DNA from: Hymenobacter frigidus
GTDB taxonomy: Bacteria > Bacteroidota > Bacteroidia > Cytophagales > Hymenobacteraceae
Direction: 5' to 3'
Assembly: GCF_014640435.1 (NCBI RefSeq)
Contig: NZ_BMGY01000016.1
Coordinates: forward strand, 30,528-94,527
DNA length: 64,000 nt
Part shown: one piece after another, positions 31,687 through 39,305 of the stretch
How the letters are laid out: every line of letters begins with the position of its first letter
Position numbering within the stretch: position 1 is the stretch's first letter
Position numbers and translations under genes: made by a program
The notes under the pieces: generated by a model
Databases searched by the model: none
What the model was told of the DNA's origin: nothing
Seen by the model: only the letters and a program-made list of their open reading frames with translations

Positions 31687-33558
31687 CTACAGAATTTTCT
31701 TGCCTGCCATGGCTTGCTGAATGGAGATGTTCATCACGCGCTCGGCGTAGGGGCGGGTCAGCTCATCCAGCTCATCCATAGCTTTCAGGATGGGGTCGCG
31801 CTCGGTGCCGGTGAGGGCGGTGCGAACCTTATCAACCTGAGCTTCGGTGTCGTGCAGCTCGGTTTCGGTGAGGTGCTGACGGTTTTTGCGGGTGAAGTTG
31901 TTCACTTGGTACAGCAACTGCTCGGCGGCGGTGCGGGCCTCGATGAGAAGACGGGCCGCTACGTCGTCTTTGGCGTTCAGGAGCGAATCCATTAGCATTT
32001 GCTCCACCTGGTCGTCGGTGAGGCCGTACTGGGGCTTGATTTCGACTTGCTGGCGGGTGTTTGAGCGCAGCTCGATAGCCTCGACTTGCAGGATACCATC
32101 GGCATTGAGGAGAAAGTTGACATCAACCTTCGGTAGGCCAGCGGGCATGGCCGGAATGCCGGTGAGGATGAATTCACCCAGCTTGCGGTTTTGGCTTACT
32201 AAATCGCGCTCGCCTTGGTAAACGGCGATTTTCAGGTTCACCTGCCCATCGACGCTGGTGGTGTATTGGCGGCCGGCTTTGGTGGGGATTTTAGAATTGC
32301 GCGGAATAATGGGGTCCAGCAGGCCGCCCAGCGTTTCGATGCCCAGCGTGAGCGGGGTTACATCGAGCAACAGCACGTCGCGGCGATTGCCGGCTAGAAT
32401 ATCGGCTTGGATGGCCGCGCCCAGCGCCACGACTTCGTCGGGGTTGAGTGAATTATTGGCCGGCTGGCCGAAGAACTCCGATACGGCATCGTAGACCAAG
32501 GGCACGCGGGTAGAGCCGCCCACCAGCAGCACGGCATCGAGCTTGGTCGTGAGCTTGGCATCGGCTACGGCCTGGCGGCAGGCCGTGATGGTACGTTCTA
32601 CTAGCGGCCGGATGAGGTCGTTGAACTGCGCGCGGGTGAGCGTAACGGTGGTGTTCTGGCCCGTTTCGTCGGTGAGGTGGGTGGTAAAATCACCGTGCTG
32701 ACTTAGGTATTTTTTGGCCATCTCGGCGGCCAGGCGCAACTGCTGCTGCAGGTGCGGATTGGTATGGAAAGCTGCGGACAGGCCGAAGGTGGTCGTCCAA
32801 TGGTCGACCACGGCGCGGTCCAGGTCATCGCCGCCGAGGTAGGTATCGCCGTTGGTGCTCAGGACTTCAAAAATGCCCTGCTGGATGCGCAGGATGCTGA
32901 TATCGAAGGTGCCGCCGCCTAGGTCGTACACGGCCACGGTCTTTTCCTCGTCCGGGTCGAGGCCGATGCCGTAGGCCAGCGCGGCCGCAGTGGGCTCGTT
33001 CACGATGCGCAGCACTTCGAGGCCCGCGAGGCGGCCCGCGTCGCGGGTGGCCTGGCGCTGCGAGTCGTTGAAATAGGCCGGCACGGTGATTACGGCGCGA
33101 TTGACGGGCGTTTTGAGCGCATGCTCGGCGCGGGCGCGCAGTTCCTTCAGGATATCAGCCGATAGCTCGATGGGGGAGTAGAACCGGTCATCAACACGAA
33201 TTTTGACCAGCCCTTCCGAATTATCATCGATGACTTTGTAGCCGAGCTGCGTGGCGTGGTTGCCAAGGTCACGGTAGCTTTTGCCCAGCAGGCGCTTCAC
33301 CGAGTACACCGTACGCTGCGGGGCAGAGAGGAGAAACTCGCAGGCTTCGGTGCCAATAATCGGGTCGGAGCCGTCGGCGGGGAAGTGCACCACCGAGGGC
33401 ACGATGCTGCCCCGACCCTGGTCGTTGATGGCCACTGGCTGGCGCGATTCGGGGTGCACGTAAGCCACGAGGCTGTTGGTGGTGCCCAGGTCGATGCCGA
33501 CGATGATTTCTTCCTGCTGAAGGCTGCCGGTGGCAAGGTTGATAGCTACTGTAGCCAT
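31687..33558 (-). CDS. hscA: Hsp70-family chaperone, HscA-like
   Basis: ATP-dependent chaperone, 623 residues from the ATG at 33558; a GTG start ten codons earlier is possible. The nucleotide-binding domain has [12 protein letters not shown] (residues 21-32), [14 protein letters not shown] (about 211-224) and [12 protein letters not shown]. The substrate-binding domain follows [14 protein letters not shown]. It resembles HscA, the Fe-S assembly Hsp70, more than DnaK: it has a leader before [18 protein letters not shown], and a shorter C-terminus with no glycine-rich tail. No isc genes are adjacent. A weak promoter lies upstream on the minus strand. DnaK paralogue is the alternative. Confidence 0.8.
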   Translation of the reverse strand: MATVAINLATGSLQQEEIIVGIDLGTTNSLVAYVHPESRQPVAINDQGRGSIVPSVVHFPADGSDPIIGTEACEFLLSAPQRTVYSVKRLLGKSYRDLGNHATQLGYKVIDDNSEGLVKIRVDDRFYSPIELSADILKELRARAEHALKTPVNRAVITVPAYFNDSQRQATRDAGRLAGLEVLRIVNEPTAAALAYGIGLDPDEEKTVAVYDLGGGTFDISILRIQQGIFEVLSTNGDTYLGGDDLDRAVVDHWTTTFGLSAAFHTNPHLQQQLRLAAEMAKKYLSQHGDFTTHLTDETGQNTTVTLTRAQFNDLIRPLVERTITACRQAVADAKLTTKLDAVLLVGGSTRVPLVYDAVSEFFGQPANNSLNPDEVVALGAAIQADILAGNRRDVLLLDVTPLTLGIETLGGLLDPIIPRNSKIPTKAGRQYTTSVDGQVNLKIAVYQGERDLVSQNRKLGEFILTGIPAMPAGLPKVDVNFLLNADGILQVEAIELRSNTRQQVEIKPQYGLTDDQVEQMLMDSLLNAKDDVAARLLIEARTAAEQLLYQVNNFTRKNRQHLTETELHDTEAQVDKVRTALTGTERDPILKAMDELDELTRPYAERVMNISIQQAMAGKKIL

Positions 33559-33626
33559 AAGTACACGGGGGCTGCCGGAAGTGGCCACCCTAAAAAGTAA
33601 GGATAAACGCGCCTAAAAGCGTAGTG

Positions 33627-33656
33627 CAAAAGTAACTGGTAACCCACTAGGCTCAG
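33627..33656 (-). promoter_or_regulatory. Possible promoter of the hscA-like gene
   Basis: Read on the minus strand, TACTTTTG (33634-33627) matches the -7 element exactly, and CTG (33656-33654) stands at 19-bp spacing in place of TTG. Confidence 0.45.
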
Positions 33657-33775
33657 GTAAAGCACGAGGATGACTATTCAAGCTGAGGAGCGCGCCCAAA
33701 TGTTTTAATATTATTCTGTCCGTTTTGCAAACCGCCAGCTTTGGTTTCCACGTAGGGAAAAGAGTTAGGACATCC

Positions 33776-33817
33776 GAGTTGATTTTAAAGCTGAACTGTC
33801 AGCGCTAAAATCAACTC
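33776..33817 (+). promoter_or_regulatory. Hairpin upstream of the DUF4331 gene
   Basis: GAGTTGATTTTA (33776-33787) pairs with TAAAATCAACTC (33806-33817), and CTGA/TCAG pair inside around loop ACTG, giving 19-base arms with two mismatches. It ends 51 bases before the gene. It could be a leader structure or an operator. The rest of the gap (33657-33868) shows nothing recognisable. Confidence 0.5.
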
Positions 33818-33868
33818 GATGAGCTCATAAACTGCAAACAATCACCTTTTCACCAATTTTTTTCATTT

Positions 33869-36031
33869 ATGAAAAACTTGCTTACTCGTCCTCTTTTCCA
33901 CGTTGCGTTACTCGCGACCTCTGTAGGAGGAATACTGGCCTGGAGCGGTCAGCACAACACGCTCGAAGCATCGAGCCACCGCGAAGCCCCGCTCATCGCC
34001 GATGACCCGCTGGCGGATAATACCGACTTGTATGCTTTCCGCAGCCCGGCTTCGCCGGCCAACGATGGCAACGCCAGTGTCACAATTATCGCCAACTACG
34101 TTCCGTTTGAGTTGCCCCAGGGCGGCCCCAACTACAATACGTTCGGCGAAAATGTGCGCTACGAAATCCACGTGAAGAACAACTCGGCCACGGCCGGTGA
34201 TGACATCACGTACCGTTTCACGTTCACCCGCATCAATCAGGACGCCACTACTTTCTTCAACATTCGGTTGGGTCAGCAGAACCTGAAAGCGACTTATACC
34301 TGCGAGAAAAGCGTTGGCGGTGGTGCTTACACCTCCATCGTTACCAACGGCATTGTGCCGCCTCCCAATGTCGGCCCGCGCTCCATTACGTCAGCAGCTG
34401 GTTTGGGTACTACCTACGATGCCTTGTTGACTGGTGCAATCCAGACTTTGGGCGATGGCACCAGAGTTTTCTGTGGCCAGACCGATGACCCGTTCTTCGC
34501 TGACTTGGGTGGTATTTTCGACCTGGGCGGCATTCGTGCCCCCGGCGCTGCCCGCGATGGCCTGGCTCGTAAGAACACGCACGCCATTGTGCTGCAAGTG
34601 CCCGTTGCGCTGCTCGCCAAAACCGGTACGCCGGCCTTGACGGCTACCACCAACATTCTGGATAGCAACTTTATCATCGGTGTATGGGCTTCGGCCAGCC
34701 GTCCTTCTACCCGCGTGCTTTCGGCCACGGGTGGGCCTTCCACTGTTTCGGGCAACTTTGTGCAGGTTTCGCGCATAGGCATGCCGCTCTTCAACGAGGT
34801 TATCAACCCAATTGGGGCCAAAGACGCCTGGAACGCCGTAACGCCTTATGCTGAGGCTGCGGATACCGATAACTACCTGTCGAACCCCGAGCTGGGCTTG
34901 TACCAGGCTGATAACGTGCCCGTAGCACCGGCTGCTCCCAAGCCCGCTGGTCAGACGTACTTTGGCGAAGCGGTACCCGGCCTCGGTCCGTTGCGTATTC
35001 AGACCAAGTCGTTGGCTGGGCAGCCCTTGTTGGGTGGTGCCAGCTTCGCCGGCTTTGACTTCCGTAACGGTGCCGCCGGCCTGAGCGGCTTGGCTGGTAG
35101 TCCTTTGCTGAATGGTACGGCCTTGGCGGCCAACGCCTTTGGCCCTTACCTGCTCCGCCCTGGCAAGCCCCGTTCGGTCGATATCCTGCCGATTTTCCAC
35201 ACCGGTGTGCCGAATGCGATTCCGTACCAGCTGGCTACCGGCAAAGCGGGCAACCCGCTGGCCGCTGGCAAGCCGTTCATCAACAACTTCCTGTTGGTGG
35301 GTGGTGCCGCGTCTAACCCCGGTGGCGACATGCTGCGCCTAAACATGGCCGTGCCCCCCACGGCTCGTAACTCGCCCGATTTCAACTCGGAAGGCCTGTT
35401 GTACGCTGCTGTGCTTGGTTTGACCGACTCGCGTTTCAACGCGAACAATTCGCTCCAACTTATCCCCAACATGGATGGCTTCCCCAACGGTCGCCGCCTG
35501 GAGGATGACGTGACGCGTATCGAATTGCAAGCCGTAGGTGGCGTGGTTCTGGCCGCTATCGGCCTGTGGTACGATGACTTTACGCCCTCTTCGACCAGCC
35601 CGGTAACGGCGCAACTGGGCCGCGTACTTGGCTTCAATGCCGGCATCACCGCCAACGACACGACGTTCAAAGCAGCTTTCCCTTACACCCAGGGCCCTTG
35701 GAGCGGCACTACTGCCCAGCGCGTGGCTTTGTCCCAGCGTTCGGGTGGGTTGGGTTTATCGCCTAACCTGACTGTGGCTCAGGCTTTCCCGAATCCCTTC
35801 GTGGACCGCACGACGCTGCGCTTTGAGTTGCCCGCCAAAGGCACCATGAGCATCGTTATCAGCGACGTGACGGGCCGTCGGGTAGCTACCATTGCTAAGG
35901 ATAAAACCTTTGCTGCCGGTGCCAACGAACTGACCTGGCAGCCCGGCCGTGAGGTGGTTCCCGGCCAGTACATTGCTACGCTCTACAACGGCAAGACCGT
36001 GGTGCAATCGGTGCGCATCGAGCGCCAGTAA
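33869..36031 (+). CDS. DUF4331 family secreted protein with T9SS sorting domain
   Basis: 720 residues. The signal sequence (residues 1 to about 32) is followed by the family hallmark ASSHREAPLIADDP, then NTDLYAF (about 34-58). The DUF4331 body runs to about residue 600. The C-terminus is a T9SS type A sorting domain (FPNPFVDRTTLRFELPAKG to VQSVRIERQ), so the protein should reach the cell surface or medium. The function of DUF4331 is not established. It heads a run with a TPR protein, a HupE/UreJ-like permease and a TonB receptor. A terminator follows, so it is probably transcribed separately or at a higher level than the genes behind it. Confidence 0.9.
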   Translation: MKNLLTRPLFHVALLATSVGGILAWSGQHNTLEASSHREAPLIADDPLADNTDLYAFRSPASPANDGNASVTIIANYVPFELPQGGPNYNTFGENVRYEIHVKNNSATAGDDITYRFTFTRINQDATTFFNIRLGQQNLKATYTCEKSVGGGAYTSIVTNGIVPPPNVGPRSITSAAGLGTTYDALLTGAIQTLGDGTRVFCGQTDDPFFADLGGIFDLGGIRAPGAARDGLARKNTHAIVLQVPVALLAKTGTPALTATTNILDSNFIIGVWASASRPSTRVLSATGGPSTVSGNFVQVSRIGMPLFNEVINPIGAKDAWNAVTPYAEAADTDNYLSNPELGLYQADNVPVAPAAPKPAGQTYFGEAVPGLGPLRIQTKSLAGQPLLGGASFAGFDFRNGAAGLSGLAGSPLLNGTALAANAFGPYLLRPGKPRSVDILPIFHTGVPNAIPYQLATGKAGNPLAAGKPFINNFLLVGGAASNPGGDMLRLNMAVPPTARNSPDFNSEGLLYAAVLGLTDSRFNANNSLQLIPNMDGFPNGRRLEDDVTRIELQAVGGVVLAAIGLWYDDFTPSSTSPVTAQLGRVLGFNAGITANDTTFKAAFPYTQGPWSGTTAQRVALSQRSGGLGLSPNLTVAQAFPNPFVDRTTLRFELPAKGTMSIVISDVTGRRVATIAKDKTFAAGANELTWQPGREVVPGQYIATLYNGKTVVQSVRIERQ

Positions 36032-36050
36032 TTAGCTTCGGCTACTGAAT

Positions 36051-36099
36051 AAAAAGAGCCGTCGTTTGGTCCTGTCAGGACTGGCGGCGGCTCTTTTTT
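36051..36099 (+). terminator. Terminator after the DUF4331 gene
   Basis: AAAAAGAGCCGTCG (36051-36064) pairs with a right arm ending in GGCGGCTCTTTTTT (36085-36098, with G-U and minor mismatches). A T-run follows. Confidence 0.8.
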
Positions 36100-36147
36100 G
36101 TAGATTTTTGCCAGATATTCGTTCTAACTTTTCTAACCTACTCTGTC

Positions 36148-37476
36148 TTGAAAAAGTATCTTTACCCCAGCTTACTAGTGGTGTTCGGCCTGATGGCTGC
36201 CGCCATCTTTATCTTTAAAAAGCCGGCCGTTCGCACCCCTGAATTTATAGAGCGTCAAGGGAGCTTATCGGCGGGCAAGGAATGGATTAACACCAAAGCG
36301 GCTATTGAGGGCCTGCTGGCCAAGCTGCGCACCAATCCCGATGACCAAAAAAGCCGCCTGCTGTTGGCCCAGGCCTATATGCAGGAAGGCCGCGTAACTG
36401 GCAATCATCCTTACTATGATGGGGCCGCAATGGAGCTTTTGGAGCAAGTGCTAAAATCCGAGCCCGAGAATTTTGAAGCCTTGTGCTGTAAGGCTTCGCT
36501 GTGCCTCACCCAGCACCATTTTGCCCAAGGCCTCGGCTTAGCCGAGCAAGCCCGGCAGCTGAACCCCAACAGCGGCTTCGTATATGGCCTGCTGACTGAT
36601 GCCAACGTGGAAATGGGCCACTACGAGGAGGCCATTAAAATGGCCGATAAGATGAATGCGGTGCGTCCCGACCTAGCCGCCTACGCCCGGGTAAGCTACC
36701 TGCGCGAAATTCACGGCGATATGCCCGGTGCCATCCAGGCGATGGACATGGCCGTTAAAGCGGGGTATATTGGGTTGGAGCAAACGGAGTGGACCCGCGT
36801 GGCCCTGGGCCATTTGTACGAAGTAAGCGGTGACACTGCCCGCGCCCACGGCAACTACCTCATGGCGCTGGTGGTGCGCCCTGGCTACGCGTATGCCCTG
36901 GCCGGCCTGGGCCGGATTGCCGCCGCTGGCAAGGACTATCCCAAAGCCATCAAGCTATACCAGCAGGCACGTATTACGGTGAAAGACTATGCTTTTGCCG
37001 ACGAGCTGACCGATTTATATCGCCTCAGCGGACAGCCCGCGGAGGCCGATAAGATGGCGAAAGAGTCCATCGATATGCTGGCCGATGCGGCTAAAGAAGC
37101 CGATAGTAACGAGCAGATGGGCCATTATGCTGACCGTGAGCTGGCCTATGCCTACCTCAAGACCAATGAGCTGGACAAAGCCCTGGAGCACGCCAAAATT
37201 GAGTACGAGCGCCGTCCCGATAACATTGATGTGAACGAAACCATGGCCTGGGTGCTCTACAAGCGTGGGCAGTATCCTGAAGCGCAGAAGTATATGCAGG
37301 TGGCACGCCGCACCGGCTCGAAGAACCCGGTGCTGTTGGGCCGCGCTGGCCTGATTCTGACTAAAATAGGCAAAACGGCCGAGGGCCAGGCGCTAATCGA
37401 AAATTCCCTGAAAATGGCACCTTACCTGAATGCCGAGGTGGAAGCGGAAGGCAAGAAGTTGTTGGCTGCCCGCTAA
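36148..37476 (+). CDS. Membrane-anchored tetratricopeptide-repeat protein
   Basis: 442 residues. TTG 36148 is taken as start because it gives MKKYLYPSLLVVFGLMAAAI, a signal anchor; the next in-frame ATG lies within that segment. The rest is made of TPR helical hairpins (for example LLLAQAYMQEGR, VYGLLTDANVEMGHYEEAI, YALAGLGRIAAAGKDYPKAI and VLYKRGQYPEAQKYM), spanning about residues 50-440. TPR proteins are scaffolds, so its partner is probably a neighbour. One base separates its stop from the HupE-like start, indicating tight coupling with that permease. Confidence 0.88.
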   Translation: MKKYLYPSLLVVFGLMAAAIFIFKKPAVRTPEFIERQGSLSAGKEWINTKAAIEGLLAKLRTNPDDQKSRLLLAQAYMQEGRVTGNHPYYDGAAMELLEQVLKSEPENFEALCCKASLCLTQHHFAQGLGLAEQARQLNPNSGFVYGLLTDANVEMGHYEEAIKMADKMNAVRPDLAAYARVSYLREIHGDMPGAIQAMDMAVKAGYIGLEQTEWTRVALGHLYEVSGDTARAHGNYLMALVVRPGYAYALAGLGRIAAAGKDYPKAIKLYQQARITVKDYAFADELTDLYRLSGQPAEADKMAKESIDMLADAAKEADSNEQMGHYADRELAYAYLKTNELDKALEHAKIEYERRPDNIDVNETMAWVLYKRGQYPEAQKYMQVARRTGSKNPVLLGRAGLILTKIGKTAEGQALIENSLKMAPYLNAEVEAEGKKLLAAR

Positions 37477-37477
37477 G

Positions 37478-38170
37478 ATGAAGAATACTGGACCGTTGCG
37501 GGGGCTGAGTTTTCCGCGCCGTGCCTTAGTGGCCCTGCCGCTGCTGGTAGTGCTGGCACTGCCAGCCACCGCGCACGTCCTCAATACAGACCTGAGCAAA
37601 CTCTCCCGTACCGAGATTTTCTGGACTTACCTGCAGTTGGGATTTACCCACATAATTCCGCTGGGGTTCGACCATATTCTGTTCATCATTAGCCTCTACA
37701 TTCTGGAACCCCGCCTGAAGCCGGTGCTGCTTCAGGCCACGGCTTTCACCGTAGCGCACTCCATCACGCTGGGGCTGGCCATGTACGGGTTTATTCAGCC
37801 GCCGTCGTCCATTATTGAGCCCATCATTGCGCTGTCCATTCTATTCGTGGCCATCGAAAACATTATTACCGACCGGCTGAACCCGTGGCGGGTGGCCATT
37901 GTGTTCGGCTTCGGGCTGGTGCACGGCATGGGCTTCGCCAGTGCGCTCACGGGGTTGGGGCTGCCGCAAAAGGACTATTTCGGCTCGCTTATTTCCTTCA
38001 ATGTGGGCGTGGAGCTGGGGCAGGTAACGGTGATTTTGCTGTGCTGGGCGCTGGTGGGCCGCTGGGCTGCCAACAAAAGCTGGTATAAGCAACGCGTGGT
38101 AGTTCCAGTATCCGTCGTTATCGGGCTGGTCGCCGCTTATTGGACGGTAGAACGGGTGTTTTTTGCTTGA
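37478..38170 (+). CDS. HupE/UreJ-like membrane permease
   Basis: 230 residues, start ATG 37478 immediately after the TPR stop (upstream open frame rejected). It has a signal peptide-like N-terminus ending in ATA, then about six transmembrane segments. HupE/UreJ hallmarks: THIIPLGFDHILFI, FTVAHSITLGLA, a glutamate in FVAIENII, FGLVHGMGFASAL and FNVGVELGQV. His, Asp and Glu within membrane segments suit transport of a metal. HupE/UreJ proteins are associated with nickel uptake, and some Bacteroidota relatives with other metals. Substrate here is inferred, not shown. Confidence 0.85.
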   Translation: MKNTGPLRGLSFPRRALVALPLLVVLALPATAHVLNTDLSKLSRTEIFWTYLQLGFTHIIPLGFDHILFIISLYILEPRLKPVLLQATAFTVAHSITLGLAMYGFIQPPSSIIEPIIALSILFVAIENIITDRLNPWRVAIVFGFGLVHGMGFASALTGLGLPQKDYFGSLISFNVGVELGQVTVILLCWALVGRWAANKSWYKQRVVVPVSVVIGLVAAYWTVERVFFA

Positions 38171-38205
38171 GTTAAACAGTCGCGCATAAGTAGCCGTAGT
38201 CCACT

Positions 38206-38311
38206 AAAAAGAACGTCATTCCGAGCTTGCCGAGGAATCTCGCCGGAGTCATCCGCGCCGCCTGCTGGCGCGGGCGAGATTCCTCGGCAAGCTCGGAATT
38301 ACGTTCTTTTT
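38206..38311. repeat. Long palindrome with GAACGTCATTCCGAGCTTGC arms
   Basis: Arms of about 38 bases (38207-38244 and 38271-38310) are nearly perfect complements, running from AAAGAACGT into the CCGAGCTTGCCGAGGAATC core. It lies after the HupE-like gene and could terminate transcription in either direction. It shares its GAGCTTGCCGA core with the palindrome between rpsC and rplP. The remaining gap to 38447 shows nothing else. Confidence 0.8.
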
Positions 38312-38447
38312 TATTCGGTTACTTGTGCGTGGGTACTTGACACTGAAATATTTAGTTGCTGATTATTAAAATACGCTAATCCATTCGCCTTTCATCCAAC
38401 CGGCAGTTTGCGCCGTAGATAGCGCAGTTCTTGCCTGGCCCGCACCC

Positions 38448-38837
38448 ATGGTTTTTCGCCCGTACCTCACGCTGCTGTTGCTGCTCAACTACCTGCTGGT
38501 GGTGGGGGCAGGCCTCGTGGAGCGCCCGGCGCAAACCATTGACCGGCCTTTTGCCTACCAGCACAGCCACGATTGCCAGCTGCAAAATACCCTGCGGCTG
38601 GGCTGCTTCGATGACTGCAACGGCACGCAGTACACGGTGAGGAAAAACGGCGAGCGGCTGCCGCTGCAGCAGTTGCTAACGTCGTTTAAAAGTTTGGATG
38701 TCCACTGCCTGTCCGAGACGCGGGTAGTGTTTGCCCGGTCCGTATGGGCACGGGCTGAAGTGCGGATGCTGCGGTCCGCGGTGGCGGTGCCCAGTGGCTA
38801 TCGGGGCCAGATTGAGTTGCCGCCCCGTCGGGGATAA
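38448..38837 (+). CDS. Small exported cysteine-containing protein, unknown
   Basis: 129 residues with a hydrophobic N-terminal segment (MVFRPYLTLLLLLNYLLVVG) that may be a signal peptide or anchor. The next part contains His and Cys close together (YQHSHDC, LGCFDDC, later DVHC), a pattern compatible with metal binding or disulfides. I do not recognise the family. It sits between the HupE-like and TonB-receptor genes in the same direction, so a shared role is plausible. It could be a spurious frame, but codon choice looks coding. Confidence 0.5.
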   Translation: MVFRPYLTLLLLLNYLLVVGAGLVERPAQTIDRPFAYQHSHDCQLQNTLRLGCFDDCNGTQYTVRKNGERLPLQQLLTSFKSLDVHCLSETRVVFARSVWARAEVRMLRSAVAVPSGYRGQIELPPRRG

Positions 38838-38967
38838 GTCGTGTGCAGCCTGTGTGCAGGCTGCTTGGTGCCGGAGACATCGTACGTCTGGGCCGTTTCG
38901 TCTTATTCAAAAATCCGACGCCGCTTGCCGGGCCAGTGTGCCTGAGCACGTCCAACTCTTTAAAACC

Positions 38968-39207
38968 ATGAATTTCTGGGCCAACTCTCTTCAACCCGTA
39001 GCGGGCGCTACGGGTGTTATTTCCCGTGTGCAGCTCCCCGCCGTGGGCCACGTTGCCATTTCCGTGTTTGAGGCTGGCGGTAGCCGCTCACTCCCAGCCA
39101 GTGCTGCCGCGGGTGGGCACGACCAGCAACGCAACGGCATGGCACGGCACCAGGCCCAGCACCGGGCGCAGTGCCGCGCCAACTGCATGAGCAAGGCTAA
39201 TTTTTAG
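38968..39207 (+). CDS. Possible 79-residue His/Cys-containing protein
   Basis: Starts at ATG 38968 (MNFWANSLQPVAGATGVISR) and ends in a stretch with repeated His, Gln and Arg plus two cysteines (ARHQAQHRAQCRANC) before MSKANF. It has no recognised domain and no signal peptide. The frame is open further upstream, so the start is a guess. Its position before the TonB receptor and its possible metal-binding residues make it worth listing, but coding status is uncertain. Confidence 0.3.
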   Translation: MNFWANSLQPVAGATGVISRVQLPAVGHVAISVFEAGGSRSLPASAAAGGHDQQRNGMARHQAQHRAQCRANCMSKANF

Positions 39208-39305
39208 TCCGCCAGCGCCGATTTAATCTTCTCTTTCAACCCGGATTTGCTAATTGGAAGTCTTGCTGAGGCAGGGCTTCCAATCGCTCCGCATTATCTC
39301 CAGAG

